From NCBI GenBank assembly GCA_021741195.1, contig JAIOYL010000004.1:1-51794 (forward strand): a DNA stretch of 51,794 nucleotides, given 5' to 3'. A program made the position numbers and the translations under genes. The stretch is from Sneathiella sp. (GTDB lineage Bacteria > Pseudomonadota > Alphaproteobacteria > Sneathiellales > Sneathiellaceae). Positions 9,245-17,024 of the stretch are shown here, in pieces; position 1 is the stretch's first letter, and each line of letters starts with the position of its first letter. The notes beneath the pieces are model-generated. The model searched no databases. It saw only the letters and a program-made list of their open reading frames with translations, and was not told the DNA's origin.

Positions 9245-10339
9245 CTACCGGTTCGACGAGAAAGTGAAGGCGCGTTGCAGAGCAAACATCACCCTGTCGA
9301 GCGCGAAGCCGATAAGCCCGATTGTGAAGACGGCCACCATGATCTTGGCCAGCGACTGCGACGAGCCGTTCTGGAATTCATCCCAGATGAATTTCCCGAG
9401 TCCCGGGTTCTGCGCCAGCATCTCAGCCGCGATCAATACCATCCACCCAACGCCGAGCGACAGACGGAGACCCGTAAAAATCAGGGGAAGCGCCGAGGGC
9501 AGGACCAGTTTGGTGACGGTTTTCGCGGTCGGGAGCTGCAGCACCCGGCCGACATTCATCAGATCCTTGTCGACAGAGGCAACTCCGAGTGCCGTATTGA
9601 TCAAAGTTGGCCAGAGCGAGCAGAGTGTGACCGTCACGGCAGAGATAACCAGGGATTTGGGAAGCAACTCTGACGGATCCGCGTAGGCAGCGGAAATGAT
9701 CATGGTGACAATGGGCAGCCAGGCGAGCGGCGACACCGGCTTGAAAATCTGGATGAGCGGATTGATGGCGCCGTTGACCGACTTCGAAAGGCCTGACGCG
9801 ATCCCGAGGGGGATGGCAATGAGAGCCGCGATTACAAATCCCAGACCGACCGTAAACAATGAGGTAAATATCTGATCTATATAGGTCGGCTTGCCGGTAT
9901 AATCGCGATACTTGACCATATCGGCCTTGCCCGATGCAATCAGTTTGTCGTTGCGCGTGTCCTGACGCTCGTAGAATGCGGCCGCTTTTTCCCGTTCGCG
10001 TACGTGATCGTTCCAGAGATTAACTGTCTGCTCCCAGACCTGGGCAGGTCCTGGAATGGCGCCGAGTGAAGTCTTGACCTGCGGCGCGAAAACGGCCCAG
10101 GCGAGAAGAAAGAGACCTATTCCAATCAGGGGAATAAAGAGAACACGGCGAAGTTCAGCAAGTTGTTCCCTCGGATTATCGCCGATTGCCATCTTAATGA
10201 GCGGCGTTACCCAGGATAAACCCAGCGCATCAAGCCACCCCGAAGCCCGGTTGACGATCGAGAATAATTTTTCCTTCTTCGCGATTTGCGCGGCCGTCAA
10301 ACGGGCGGTCATGGCTTCAGTCGCGGTTGTTTGGGACAT
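9245..10339 (-). CDS. nrtB: Nitrate ABC importer permease NrtB
   Basis: 364 residues starting at the ATG at 10339, chosen because an AAAGGAATT ribosome-binding site precedes it; a longer frame upstream lacks one and crosses a hairpin. It is an inner-membrane permease of the NrtB/SsuC/TauC type: an N-terminal cytoplasmic stretch, one helix near residue 80, then the BPD-type membrane domain from about 160. The coupling (EAA) loop is visible near the C terminus as IAAEMLAQNPGLG. It lies between nrtA and the double ATPase. Nitrate specificity comes from neighbours rather than from residues in this subunit. Confidence 0.9.
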   Translation of the reverse strand: MSQTTATEAMTARLTAAQIAKKEKLFSIVNRASGWLDALGLSWVTPLIKMAIGDNPREQLAELRRVLFIPLIGIGLFLLAWAVFAPQVKTSLGAIPGPAQVWEQTVNLWNDHVREREKAAAFYERQDTRNDKLIASGKADMVKYRDYTGKPTYIDQIFTSLFTVGLGFVIAALIAIPLGIASGLSKSVNGAINPLIQIFKPVSPLAWLPIVTMIISAAYADPSELLPKSLVISAVTVTLCSLWPTLINTALGVASVDKDLMNVGRVLQLPTAKTVTKLVLPSALPLIFTGLRLSLGVGWMVLIAAEMLAQNPGLGKFIWDEFQNGSSQSLAKIMVAVFTIGLIGFALDRVMFALQRAFTFSSNR

Positions 10340-10369
10340 AATTAATTCCTTTACCAATGATAAGATACC

Positions 10370-10395
10370 GGCGCACCTGTGGGTACGGATGCGCC
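10370..10395 (-). repeat. Intercistronic hairpin between nrtA and nrtB
   Basis: On the minus strand GGCGCATC and GGTGCGCC form an 8-bp stem (one G-U) with a 10-nt loop in the 69-bp gap after nrtA. No U-run follows, so it is more likely an mRNA-stabilising or attenuating structure that keeps the binding protein in excess than a full terminator. Confidence 0.6.
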
Positions 10396-10408
10396 GCATT
10401 CACTAAGG

Positions 10409-11803
10409 TTATCCTCCGGTGACGAGTCCGCCACTGACCTTTTCGCCGGATTTCAGGCCAATGGCGAGCGAGTCGATATAGGCATTTGGCGTGCGTCCGT
10501 CATAGGGAATGTTGTCGATGAATGCTGACGTCGGTTCGCGGTAGCCGTCTGTACCCCAAGGGAAATCCGCCTTGTCGACATGGCCCTCGTCGACCAGCAT
10601 CTGGGCGGCTTTAAGATAGATATCCGGTCGGTAGACGGACTTTGCAACATCGGCATACCAGGCATCATCTTTCTGATCGGCGATCTGGCCCCAGCGGCGC
10701 ATCTGCGTGAGATACCAGACAGCGTCGGAGTAATAAGGGTATGTCGCGAAATGGCGGTAGAAGACGTTGAAGTCAGGAACCTCGCGCTTGTCGCCTTTCT
10801 CATACTCGAATGTGCCAGTCATGGAATTGGCTATCACTTCGACATCGGCTCCGACATATTCGGACCGTGCCAGGATCTTCACGGCTTCCGGGCGGTTGGC
10901 GTTGTTGTTCTCATCGAGCCATTTAGCCGCGCGGATAAGGGCTTTCGTCAATGCGAGCGTCGTGTTGGGGTATTTCTCGGCAAACTCCTGCGTAATGCCG
11001 AAGACTTTTTCCGGATTGTTCTTCCAGATTTCGTAATCGGTGATGACGGGAACGCCGATCCCCTTGAAAACGGCCTGCTGGTTCCAGGGCTCCCCAACGC
11101 AATAGCCGACGATGGTACCCGCTTCCATGGTTGAGGGCATCTGCGGCGGCGGCGTCACGGAGAGCAGCGCGTCGGCCTTGATCTGGCCGGAAACGTCCGT
11201 CGGCGAATAGAAGCCCGGATGGATATCGCCCGACGCCAGCCAGTAGCGCAGCTCGTAATTATGGGTCGAGACCGGAAAGACCATTCCCATGTTGAACGGT
11301 TTTCCGTCTGCCTTGAATTTATCAACCACTGGCTTGAGCGCTCCGGCCTTGATGGGGTGAACCGGCTTGCCTTCCGAGTCCATGGGAACGTGTTCTTTCA
11401 TCATTGCCCAGACTTCATTCGAGACCGTAATGCCGTTGCCGTTAAGATCCATGGAAAAAGGCGTTACAATATGGGCTTTCGTCCCGAAACCGATCGTAGC
11501 GGCAAGCGGCTGCCCCGCGAGCATATGCGCTCCATCAAGCTCGCCGGTAATCACACGGTCGAGCAGCACCTTCCAGTTCGCTTGCGGCTCCAGAGTAACG
11601 AAGAGGCCTTCATCCTCGAAATATCCCTTCTCATAGGCGATGGCGAGAGGCGCCATATCCGTGAGCTTGATAAAGCCGAACTTCAACTCGTCCTTCTCGA
11701 CGGGAAGCATGTCGGCTCTGGCAATCATCAGGCCGGATATCATCATCACAGAAGAGGCCGCGGCGACCATGAATGTTCTGCGCATGAAATCTATTGGTTT
11801 CAT
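10409..11803 (-). CDS. nrtA: Periplasmic nitrate-binding protein of the ABC importer
   Basis: 464 residues of the NrtA/CmpA/NasF family, capturing nitrate (or nitrite) in the periplasm. The N terminus MRRTF followed by a hydrophobic run ending ARADM is a cleavable, Tat-like export signal. Family features include [21 protein letters not shown], the ligand-pocket region [12 protein letters not shown] and [12 protein letters not shown] strong AGGAGAG ribosome-binding site precedes the ATG. It is the first gene of the operon nrtA-nrtB-ATPase-nirB-nirD-nasA and lies behind a sigma-54 promoter and an attenuator leader. It shares clear homology with the cytoplasmic sensor NasS encoded upstream. Confidence 0.93.
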   Translation of the reverse strand: MKPIDFMRRTFMVAAASSVMMISGLMIARADMLPVEKDELKFGFIKLTDMAPLAIAYEKGYFEDEGLFVTLEPQANWKVLLDRVITGELDGAHMLAGQPLAATIGFGTKAHIVTPFSMDLNGNGITVSNEVWAMMKEHVPMDSEGKPVHPIKAGALKPVVDKFKADGKPFNMGMVFPVSTHNYELRYWLASGDIHPGFYSPTDVSGQIKADALLSVTPPPQMPSTMEAGTIVGYCVGEPWNQQAVFKGIGVPVITDYEIWKNNPEKVFGITQEFAEKYPNTTLALTKALIRAAKWLDENNNANRPEAVKILARSEYVGADVEVIANSMTGTFEYEKGDKREVPDFNVFYRHFATYPYYSDAVWYLTQMRRWGQIADQKDDAWYADVAKSVYRPDIYLKAAQMLVDEGHVDKADFPWGTDGYREPTSAFIDNIPYDGRTPNAYIDSLAIGLKSGEKVSGGLVTGG

Positions 11804-11842
11804 CTCATCTCTCCTCTTTCACCTGCCACATCGGGCCAGATC

Positions 11843-11934
11843 AAAAAAAAGCCGCCTACCGCTCAATGCACTGGAGGAAACCGGTGTCATCGCGATGGGC
11901 GACCTTGCCAAAATAACGCCCGCCATTGGACGTT
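11843..11934 (-). promoter_or_regulatory. NasT-type (ANTAR) antitermination leader: two hexaloop hairpins and an intrinsic terminator
   Basis: Read on the minus strand. P1 (11915-11934) is a 7-bp stem, AACGTCC/GGGCGTT, around the hexaloop AATGGC. P2 (11896-11910) is a short bulged stem, TGGC/GCCCA, around AAGGTC. Both loops have A at position 1 and G at position 4, the bases conserved in ANTAR targets. The terminator pairs 11892-11903 (GTCGCCCATCGC) with 11851-11862 (GCGGTAGGCGGC): 12 positions with one mismatch and two G-U, then eight U (11843-11850). The 3' arm of P2 shares 11896-11903 with the terminator's 5' arm, so the two exclude each other. NasT binding to P1/P2 would let transcription enter nrtA. 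Family behaviour is known; its action here is inferred. Confidence 0.82.
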
Positions 11935-11969
11935 TATAGGGTGACTAGTCTTTAGTCTGCCATTTACAA

Positions 11970-11985
11970 AGCAGGTATCATGCCA
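11970..11985 (-). promoter_or_regulatory. Sigma-54 promoter of the nrt-nir-nas operon
   Basis: TGGCATGATACCTGCT on the minus strand has the invariant GG-N10-GC spacing and a good -24 (TGGCA) and -12 (TGCT). A start near 11959 would put the first leader hairpin about 25 nt downstream and leave a leader of about 155 nt. NtrC-type activation under nitrogen limitation is the expected control. Confidence 0.75.
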
Positions 11986-12081
11986 ACATTTAACAGGAGA
12001 TTAATATTGTTAAATTTCAATATGTTATGGAATTTCTCGGAATTCCGTTGTCTAAAATAGGTTAGTCAGGGCTGCCGAAAT

Positions 12082-12098
12082 ATTGTGCAGTGCACAAA
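12082..12098. promoter_or_regulatory. Palindromic candidate activator site upstream of the nrt promoter (TGCANTGCA core)
   Basis: TTGTGCAGTGCACAA at 12083-12097 is a perfect inverted repeat about a single central base. Its centre lies about 130 bp upstream of the inferred sigma-54 start, a typical enhancer distance. The same core occurs upstream of nasT (13981-13989) and between urtA and the kinase gene (27606-27614). The spacing is not that of the enteric NtrC consensus, so the binding protein is unknown. Confidence 0.5.
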
Positions 12099-12117
12099 AT
12101 TAGGGCTCAATTCCGCG

Positions 12118-13338
12118 TCATTCGATGCCTGATTGGGAGCGGATATAGTCTTCCACTTTATCGGGATCAAACAGGGCACCATCAAAGAAACCGTCCGGAC
12201 CAAGGTAGAGGGTATTTTTACCCGCGCCGACTGCCGAGGCGATTGTGAGCGCACCTTCAACCTTCGAGTTTGCAGCAGGAACCGGGATTTCCATCCGTGC
12301 TGCCGCCCGCCTAAAAATATCCGGTGCAAAACTTGCCGCTGCACGGCCGACATTCTCCTTGCTGAAAGAGGCCTGACCCCATCTTACCATCTGGCTGTAG
12401 TACCAGAGCGCGTGGCTTCGCCAGGGAAAATTGGCGGCGCGCGCAAAGGTCGTGAAGAAATCGGGATCCTTTATCAACTGTCGGTTCGTGACTGCAATAT
12501 TACCAGAAAGCGCTGGCAGGATAACCTCCACAGGCTGGTCAAGATACTGGGGGCCCGCGAGAATACTCGCAAGTTCAGCGTGATTTTCAGGATCAGCACA
12601 CCAAATGGCGGCGCTGACAAGACTGCAAATGATCCGGTCAAGAAGCTCGGGGTTAGTGATCGCAAACCGTTTGGAGACGCCGAGAACCTTCTCCGGGCTC
12701 GACTGCCAGAGACGCGACTTCGTTGTCAGGATAACACCCGTCCCCGCAGCAACAGAAGCCGTATTCCAGGGTTCGCCAACGCAGTAGCCATCAATATTGC
12801 CCTGGACGAGGGCATCCGACATAAAAGACGGCGGCAAGACCACAATCTGCAGGTCTTTTTCAGGGTCGATCCCGCAAGCCGCAAGCCAGTAGCGGAGGTC
12901 ATAGTTGTGGCTGGAATAGGGATGAACGACGCCGAATACCAAATCTGGAAGGTTCCGGGCGCGGCGCTTTTCGATCAAAACGGCAAGCGCCTTCCCAGCT
13001 GTTTCTGGATTAAGCGAGTCATCATACCCGTTCTCGCACAATAGTTCATACAGCTTTGTAGAAGCCGTCACTGCGTTACCGCCAAGACCGAGCGCCATGG
13101 GCGCCAGTATCTCCACAGGCACCGGCGACAATCCAATAGCGGCGGCGACGGGCATTGGCGCGAGCATATGGGCGATCTCGAAATGCCCGACCGCCATCCG
13201 GTCGCGGATATTGGCCCAAGAGATTTCCCGCGCGAGTTCAAGGGTAATCCCGGCTTCTTCCGCAAATCCCTTTTCATGGGCTGCAATGAGTATGGCCGCA
13301 TCTGTGAGCGGTATGAAGCCTGCCCTAACCCTATCCAT
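12118..13338 (-). CDS. nasS: NasS, cytoplasmic nitrate/nitrite sensor
   Basis: 406 residues, homologous along its length to NrtA (GFIPLTDAAILIAAHEKGF at the start; YSSHNYDLRYWLAACG and [11 protein letters not shown] in the ligand region) but with no signal peptide, which is the hallmark of NasS. In characterised systems NasS holds NasT inactive and releases it on binding nitrate or nitrite. The start at 13338 has AGGA upstream, 19 bp after the nasT stop, so nasT-nasS form an operon. The downstream nrt operon carries the matching leader. CmpA-like binding proteins are the alternative family call, excluded by cytoplasmic location and partner. Confidence 0.92.
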   Translation of the reverse strand: MDRVRAGFIPLTDAAILIAAHEKGFAEEAGITLELAREISWANIRDRMAVGHFEIAHMLAPMPVAAAIGLSPVPVEILAPMALGLGGNAVTASTKLYELLCENGYDDSLNPETAGKALAVLIEKRRARNLPDLVFGVVHPYSSHNYDLRYWLAACGIDPEKDLQIVVLPPSFMSDALVQGNIDGYCVGEPWNTASVAAGTGVILTTKSRLWQSSPEKVLGVSKRFAITNPELLDRIICSLVSAAIWCADPENHAELASILAGPQYLDQPVEVILPALSGNIAVTNRQLIKDPDFFTTFARAANFPWRSHALWYYSQMVRWGQASFSKENVGRAAASFAPDIFRRAAARMEIPVPAANSKVEGALTIASAVGAGKNTLYLGPDGFFDGALFDPDKVEDYIRSQSGIE

Positions 13339-13357
13339 TTGCCCGCTTCCTATTCAT

Positions 13358-13951
13358 TTACTTCTCATTCATCAGGTTTTCGGCGGTTACCAGGCTCTGC
13401 GCAATATCGGCAATTTTCCGGTTCTGGTTCATCGCCGTCTTGCGCAGCAGTCGGTAAGCCTCGTCCTCATTGATATTTTTGGCTTTCATCAGAATGGCTT
13501 TTGCCTTGTCGATCACGCGCCGTCCGGCGAGTTCGTCACGCGCTTCCTGCAACTCACGCGACATCCGCGCAAACGCATTGAACCGACTGATCGCCATATC
13601 GAGAATGGGCTTGACCCGTTCCTTCGTCAGGCCGTCGACGATATAGGCGGAAACGCCCGCCCCGACCGCCGCCTCGATGGAGGATTGGTCCGACTGATCA
13701 ACAAACATGGCGATTGGCCGCTTCACTGTCCGCGACAGCTGGAACATGCTCTCAAGAAGGTCCCTGTTGGGATTCTCAAGATCAATAACAATAACATCGG
13801 GAGAGACCTGCTCGATATGCCGCGCCAGTCCCAGAGTTTCGCCAATCACATGCACCTGCTCGTAACCCGCCTCACGCAGACCCGCCTCGATGATGGCCGC
13901 CCTGATCTTGTTTTCGTCAACTACAAGGACTGAGAGATTGGAAATTGTCAT
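13358..13951 (-). CDS. nasT: NasT, ANTAR-domain transcription antiterminator
   Basis: 197 residues from the ATG at 13951; an upstream in-frame start at 13990 lies inside a palindrome and is unlikely. Residues 1-120 form a receiver-like domain (LVVDEN at the start, Asp57 in VIVIDLENP). A coiled linker leads to the C-terminal ANTAR RNA-binding domain (about 130-190: LAGRRVIDKAKAILM, then DEAYRLLRKTAMNQNRKI). NasT binds paired hexaloop hairpins in the nas leader and prevents termination; NasS controls it by protein contact. Exactly such hairpins are found before nrtA. The promoter of nasT was not identified. Confidence 0.93.
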   Translation of the reverse strand: MTISNLSVLVVDENKIRAAIIEAGLREAGYEQVHVIGETLGLARHIEQVSPDVIVIDLENPNRDLLESMFQLSRTVKRPIAMFVDQSDQSSIEAAVGAGVSAYIVDGLTKERVKPILDMAISRFNAFARMSRELQEARDELAGRRVIDKAKAILMKAKNINEDEAYRLLRKTAMNQNRKIADIAQSLVTAENLMNEK

Positions 13952-13976
13952 ACCGTATTTTTGCGCATGCGAAATA

Positions 13977-13993
13977 TTTGTGCAATGCAAAAC
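13977..13993. promoter_or_regulatory. TGCAATGCA site upstream of nasT
   Basis: TTGTGCAATGCAAAA (13978-13992) is a slightly imperfect copy of the palindrome upstream of the nrt promoter, 27 bp or more before the nasT ATG. Such a position suits a repressor or autoregulation as well as activation. The protein that binds is not identified. Confidence 0.4.
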
Positions 13994-14000
13994 AACGCCA

Positions 14001-14043
14001 TTGTCAGAGGAAAATCACTTGATGGGGGCATTGTCATGTATGG
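14001..14043 (+). repeat. Possible remnant of an IS110-family left end
   Basis: TTGTCAGAGG at 14001-14010 is identical to 40501-40510, and 14025-14043 matches 40509-40527 at 16 of 19 positions, in the same order. At 40.5 kb this sequence lies just upstream of a broken IS110-family transposase. No transposase follows here. A short insertion scar is the simplest reading, but chance similarity cannot be excluded without a search. Confidence 0.3.
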
Positions 14044-14166
14044 ACGGCGCCGGTTCTGCAAGAGATAAATTGAAGAAATTCGCCGATTTTATAAACTGCC
14101 GGGTTTGCCTTGCTTCTCAGATTGCTTCCCGCTAACTTGGCCCAAAATCTGAAACGGAGGATAATC

Positions 14167-14835
14167 TTGCGGGCAAAAAGAAAGCGTTTAGGCGCACCCG
14201 CCGGGCCGCGCGCCGTCAATATCGCGGAAACCCGTGAGAAAATTCTCAAGGCCGCCATCGAGCAATTCGCACAAAAAGGTCTGACTGGCGCCCGTATCGA
14301 AAGCATATGCGCAGAGGCGGACGTCAATCCGCGCATGGTTTATCACTACTACAAGGATAAAGAAGGTCTGTATGTCGCCGTACTTGAGCAGGTTCTCGGC
14401 GAATTAAGAGCGGAAGAGCTGGCTCTTGATGTTTCCAGGAGCGAACCTTTTGAGGGCCTGCTGACAATGTTCGATTTCATTTTCGGGCATTTCGCCAAGC
14501 ATCCCGAACTCATACGGCTACTTTCGTCGGAAAACTTGCTTGAAGGTGCTTTCCTGAAAAACTCGGTGGCGACTCCGATTGTCGCCTCTCCTGTCGTCGA
14601 ACATATTGATACATTGTTAAAACGCGGCGAGGCAACGGGCTCTGTGCGCTCCGGTCTGGATGCATTACATCTATATGTGGTGATGGTCGGCCTCTCTTAT
14701 TTTCACAAATCGAATGCACATACGCTGTCTATTATCTGGAACAAATCTCTTACCTCTGCAGACTGGCAAGAAGAACACAGGCGCCTTGGCCGCGACATTC
14801 TGGTAACCTATTTACGGCCTGCGCCCAAGAATTAA
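14167..14835 (+). CDS. TetR/AcrR-family transcriptional regulator
   Basis: 222 residues from a TTG start at 14167, chosen because GGAGG stands six bases upstream; the frame is open further left but without a ribosome-binding site. A basic N-terminal tail precedes a TetR helix-turn-helix (ILKAAIEQFAQKGLTGARIE, then VNPRMVYHYYKDKEGLY). The C-terminal ligand domain, about 150 residues, resembles the RutR/YcdC-like group in general layout but is not identifiable further. It sits alone, 254 bp before the BMP importer operon in the same direction, and is the obvious candidate to control it. Ligand unknown. Confidence 0.85.
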   Translation: MRAKRKRLGAPAGPRAVNIAETREKILKAAIEQFAQKGLTGARIESICAEADVNPRMVYHYYKDKEGLYVAVLEQVLGELRAEELALDVSRSEPFEGLLTMFDFIFGHFAKHPELIRLLSSENLLEGAFLKNSVATPIVASPVVEHIDTLLKRGEATGSVRSGLDALHLYVVMVGLSYFHKSNAHTLSIIWNKSLTSADWQEEHRRLGRDILVTYLRPAPKN

Positions 14836-14975
14836 ACACACTCCTCTATTGCTCAAAATTTAGGCTAATCCTGCTGTATTTAGATGCATTCAGGGACGAT
14901 ACAATCAGACAGTCTGCTTTTCATATTTGATAAATACGTGATCTGCGCCGACACCACATCTTTCAAGTCCTTTTA

Positions 14976-15064
14976 AGTAAATATATTTTTACTATTAACG
15001 GTCAAGCCGCCTTTGCAGCGGAATTTTCTGGCATGCGCCTTGCTTTAGTAAATCAGTAATTACT
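14976..15064. promoter_or_regulatory. AGTAA-type inverted repeats around the BMP operon promoter (candidate TetR operators)
   Basis: AGTAAA-N6-TTTACT at 14976-14993 is a perfect inverted repeat, and AGTAATTACT at 15055-15064 is a perfect palindrome with another AGTAA just before it. They flank the sigma-54 promoter; the second lies at the expected transcription start. The adjacent TetR regulator is the likely ligand-responsive binder, which is inference only. Confidence 0.35.
15029..15044 (+). promoter_or_regulatory. Sigma-54 promoter of the BMP-type importer operon
   Basis: TGGCATGCGCCTTGCT matches the sigma-54 consensus at both elements (TGGCA, TTGCT) with GG-N10-GC spacing. The inferred start is near 15055, 35 bp before the ATG of the binding-protein gene. 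This points to nitrogen-status control of the whole operon. Confidence 0.8.
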
Positions 15065-15089
15065 ATTTTCGTCCCAGCAGGAGCATATC

Positions 15090-16157
15090 ATGAAGCTACG
15101 TTACACCCTGGTAGCCCTTTTCATCGCGGCGACGATGAGTGCTGCACCCGCATCAGCCGATGATAACAAGATCGGTTTCGTCTATGTTGGCCCGGCGGCC
15201 GACTATGGTTACAACACATCCATGGATCTCGGACGCCAGTATCTTGAAAAAAATATGAAAGGTATCGAAACCTCTTCTTTTGAGAACATTCCGGAATCCG
15301 CCGAAGTCGAACAGGTGATGGAGCGCCTGATCCAAAGCGGTCATGGCATTATCTTCGCAACCAGCTATGGCTATCTCGATTACGCCATAGCACTTGGAAA
15401 GAAATATCCGGACGTGAAATTTCTCCATGCGGGCGGTTTGAAAACCTCCAACAATGTCGGTACATACTGGGCCGACAGCGACGACGGCATGTATCTGGCC
15501 GGTGTAGTCGCCGGATCGAAGTCAAAAAGTGGCAAGCTGGGGTTTATTGGCGCCTTCCAGATACCGCAGCTTTTCCGGTCCATCAACGCCTATGCACTGG
15601 GGGCCCAGTCAGTAAATCCCGATGCAACGGTCACAGTTGTCTGGACTGGCGGATGGTGGGAGCCGCAAAAGGAGGCAGAAGCCGTCAATGCCTTCGCTGA
15701 TGAAGGGATCAATATCATTGCGGAGCAGGTCGATAGCCCGATCACGATAGCCCAGACAGCCGAAAAGCGAGGTGTTTTTATCATTGGTAAAGACGTCAAT
15801 GTGATGGACCGCGCGCCCGAAGCATGGCTGACCGGTGTGTCCTGGAACTGGGGGCCGATGATGGAAACTCTGGTTGAGGAAATTCACGCGGGCACCTGGA
15901 CCCCATCGCATGTCCGCAGCGATCTTGCCGGCGGCGCAGCCGTACTCGATCCATTTGGCAAATCAGTCTCGGAGGAAACCAAGGTAAAGGTGCTTGCTTT
16001 GAAAGACAAAATTGTCAGCGGCGGGATGGATATTTGGGCCGGACCGATTGTTGCCCAAGATGGCACGGAAATTGTAGGTCCGGGGAAAGCGCTCGACATG
16101 GAAAAGATCGAAAGCATGAACTTCCTCGTCAAGGGTGTCATAGGCTCGGCCAATTGA
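15090..16157 (+). CDS. BMP/PnrA-family periplasmic substrate-binding protein
   Basis: 355 residues with a clear signal peptide cleaved after about residue 23 (SAAPASA). The family (Bmp, PnrA, BmpA) binds nucleosides and related purine- or pyrimidine-like compounds. Visible family features are KIGFVYVGPAADYGYN near the N terminus and the mid-protein IIFATSYGYLDYAIALG, with DSDDGMYLAGVVAGSKSK. AGGAG stands upstream of the ATG. It heads an operon with two enzymes, an ATPase and two permeases of the matching BMP importer class. The enzymes suggest that the substrate may be a ureido, carbamoyl or base-like compound rather than a nucleoside. Confidence 0.9.
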   Translation: MKLRYTLVALFIAATMSAAPASADDNKIGFVYVGPAADYGYNTSMDLGRQYLEKNMKGIETSSFENIPESAEVEQVMERLIQSGHGIIFATSYGYLDYAIALGKKYPDVKFLHAGGLKTSNNVGTYWADSDDGMYLAGVVAGSKSKSGKLGFIGAFQIPQLFRSINAYALGAQSVNPDATVTVVWTGGWWEPQKEAEAVNAFADEGINIIAEQVDSPITIAQTAEKRGVFIIGKDVNVMDRAPEAWLTGVSWNWGPMMETLVEEIHAGTWTPSHVRSDLAGGAAVLDPFGKSVSEETKVKVLALKDKIVSGGMDIWAGPIVAQDGTEIVGPGKALDMEKIESMNFLVKGVIGSAN

Positions 16158-16164
16158 TTTATAA

Positions 16165-16184
16165 GGCGGAGCCTTGGCTCCGCC
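16165..16184 (+). repeat. Intercistronic hairpin after the BMP binding-protein gene
   Basis: GGCGGAGCC-TT-GGCTCCGCC is a perfect 9-bp inverted repeat in the 54-bp gap before the hydrolase gene. It has no U-run. Partial termination or 3'-end protection would raise the binding protein over the downstream products. Confidence 0.7.
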
Positions 16185-16211
16185 CCATTCCCGCCATTGA
16201 AGGAAAATCCG

Positions 16212-17024
16212 ATGAAACTTACGATGAAGCTCAGGCAGACCGACGGCATCCTGATGGGGCAAGATCCCAGCCAGGGCTGGAAAGTAACAGTTGATCATGT
16301 CGACATGACCCGGCCGGCAAAGGAGTTGCGCCCGCTTATGCTGGAGGCCGAACCGCAGTCGATTACCATCGACGCCAGCAAGGCGGCCCTCCTTATTGTC
16401 GACATGCAAAATGACTTCTGCACAGAAGGCGGATGGCTGCATTCACGCGGCATTGATATCAGTCCAAACCGCAAGCCGATTGCGCCCCTCAAAAACCTTG
16501 TCACGACATGCCGCGATCACGACGTTCCTGTCGTCTGGGTCAATTGGGGCGTACGTAAGGATTTGCTCAATATCTCACCGTCATTGCAGCACGCCCATAA
16601 CCCGACCGGCAATGAAACATGCCTCGCTCAGCCTGTTCCCGGTACGCGGTCCGAAGTTATCGCCAAGGGTAGCTGGGGTGCCAATGTCGTCGATGAAATT
16701 AATCCGGGCGACAAGGATTACCAGATCACCAAACACCGCTTTAGCGCCTTCTGGGACTGCGAGACAGACGCCGTGTTGCGAAACCTCGGCATCAAAACGC
16801 TCGTTATTGCCGGCGTCAATATGGACCAATGTGTCATGACGACACTGGAGGATGCCAGTTTCCTTGGATATGACACTGTCCTGATCGAAGATTGCACCGC
16901 GACAACGTCCCCTGAATATTGCGTTGAAGCCGTACTCTACAACGTCAAGCTCCTCTTTGGTTTCGTAATCAAGTCCCCGACGCTTATCAAGGCGCTCGAA
17001 GAATCAGCAGGTCTTGACCAATGA
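16212..17024 (+). CDS. Isochorismatase-family cysteine hydrolase (RutB-like amidohydrolase)
   Basis: 270 residues from the ATG at 16212, with AAGGA upstream. The catalytic triad of the family is intact: Asp64 in IVDMQND, Lys152 in AKGSWG and Cys207 in MDQCV. Similarity to RutB (ureidoacrylate hydrolase) is strongest in AKGSWGANVVDE and in the C-terminal LYNVKLLFGFV region. Related enzymes cleave biuret, N-carbamoylsarcosine or peroxyureidoacrylate. It lies between the binding protein and a Rid gene within an importer operon, so it probably acts on the imported compound, releasing ammonia or carbamate. An N-terminal extension of about 50 residues is longer than in RutB. Exact substrate unknown. 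Confidence 0.85.
   Translation: MKLTMKLRQTDGILMGQDPSQGWKVTVDHVDMTRPAKELRPLMLEAEPQSITIDASKAALLIVDMQNDFCTEGGWLHSRGIDISPNRKPIAPLKNLVTTCRDHDVPVVWVNWGVRKDLLNISPSLQHAHNPTGNETCLAQPVPGTRSEVIAKGSWGANVVDEINPGDKDYQITKHRFSAFWDCETDAVLRNLGIKTLVIAGVNMDQCVMTTLEDASFLGYDTVLIEDCTATTSPEYCVEAVLYNVKLLFGFVIKSPTLIKALEESAGLDQ

Noticed and set aside
11943-11957. Small hairpin GACTA/TAGTC in the nrt leader region
   Set aside because: Five-bp stem with a five-base loop, lying at the transcription start; not part of the ANTAR pair.
13952-14000. Sigma-54-like GGCGTTGTTTTGC sequence before nasT
   Set aside because: The GG to GC spacing is nine, not ten bases.
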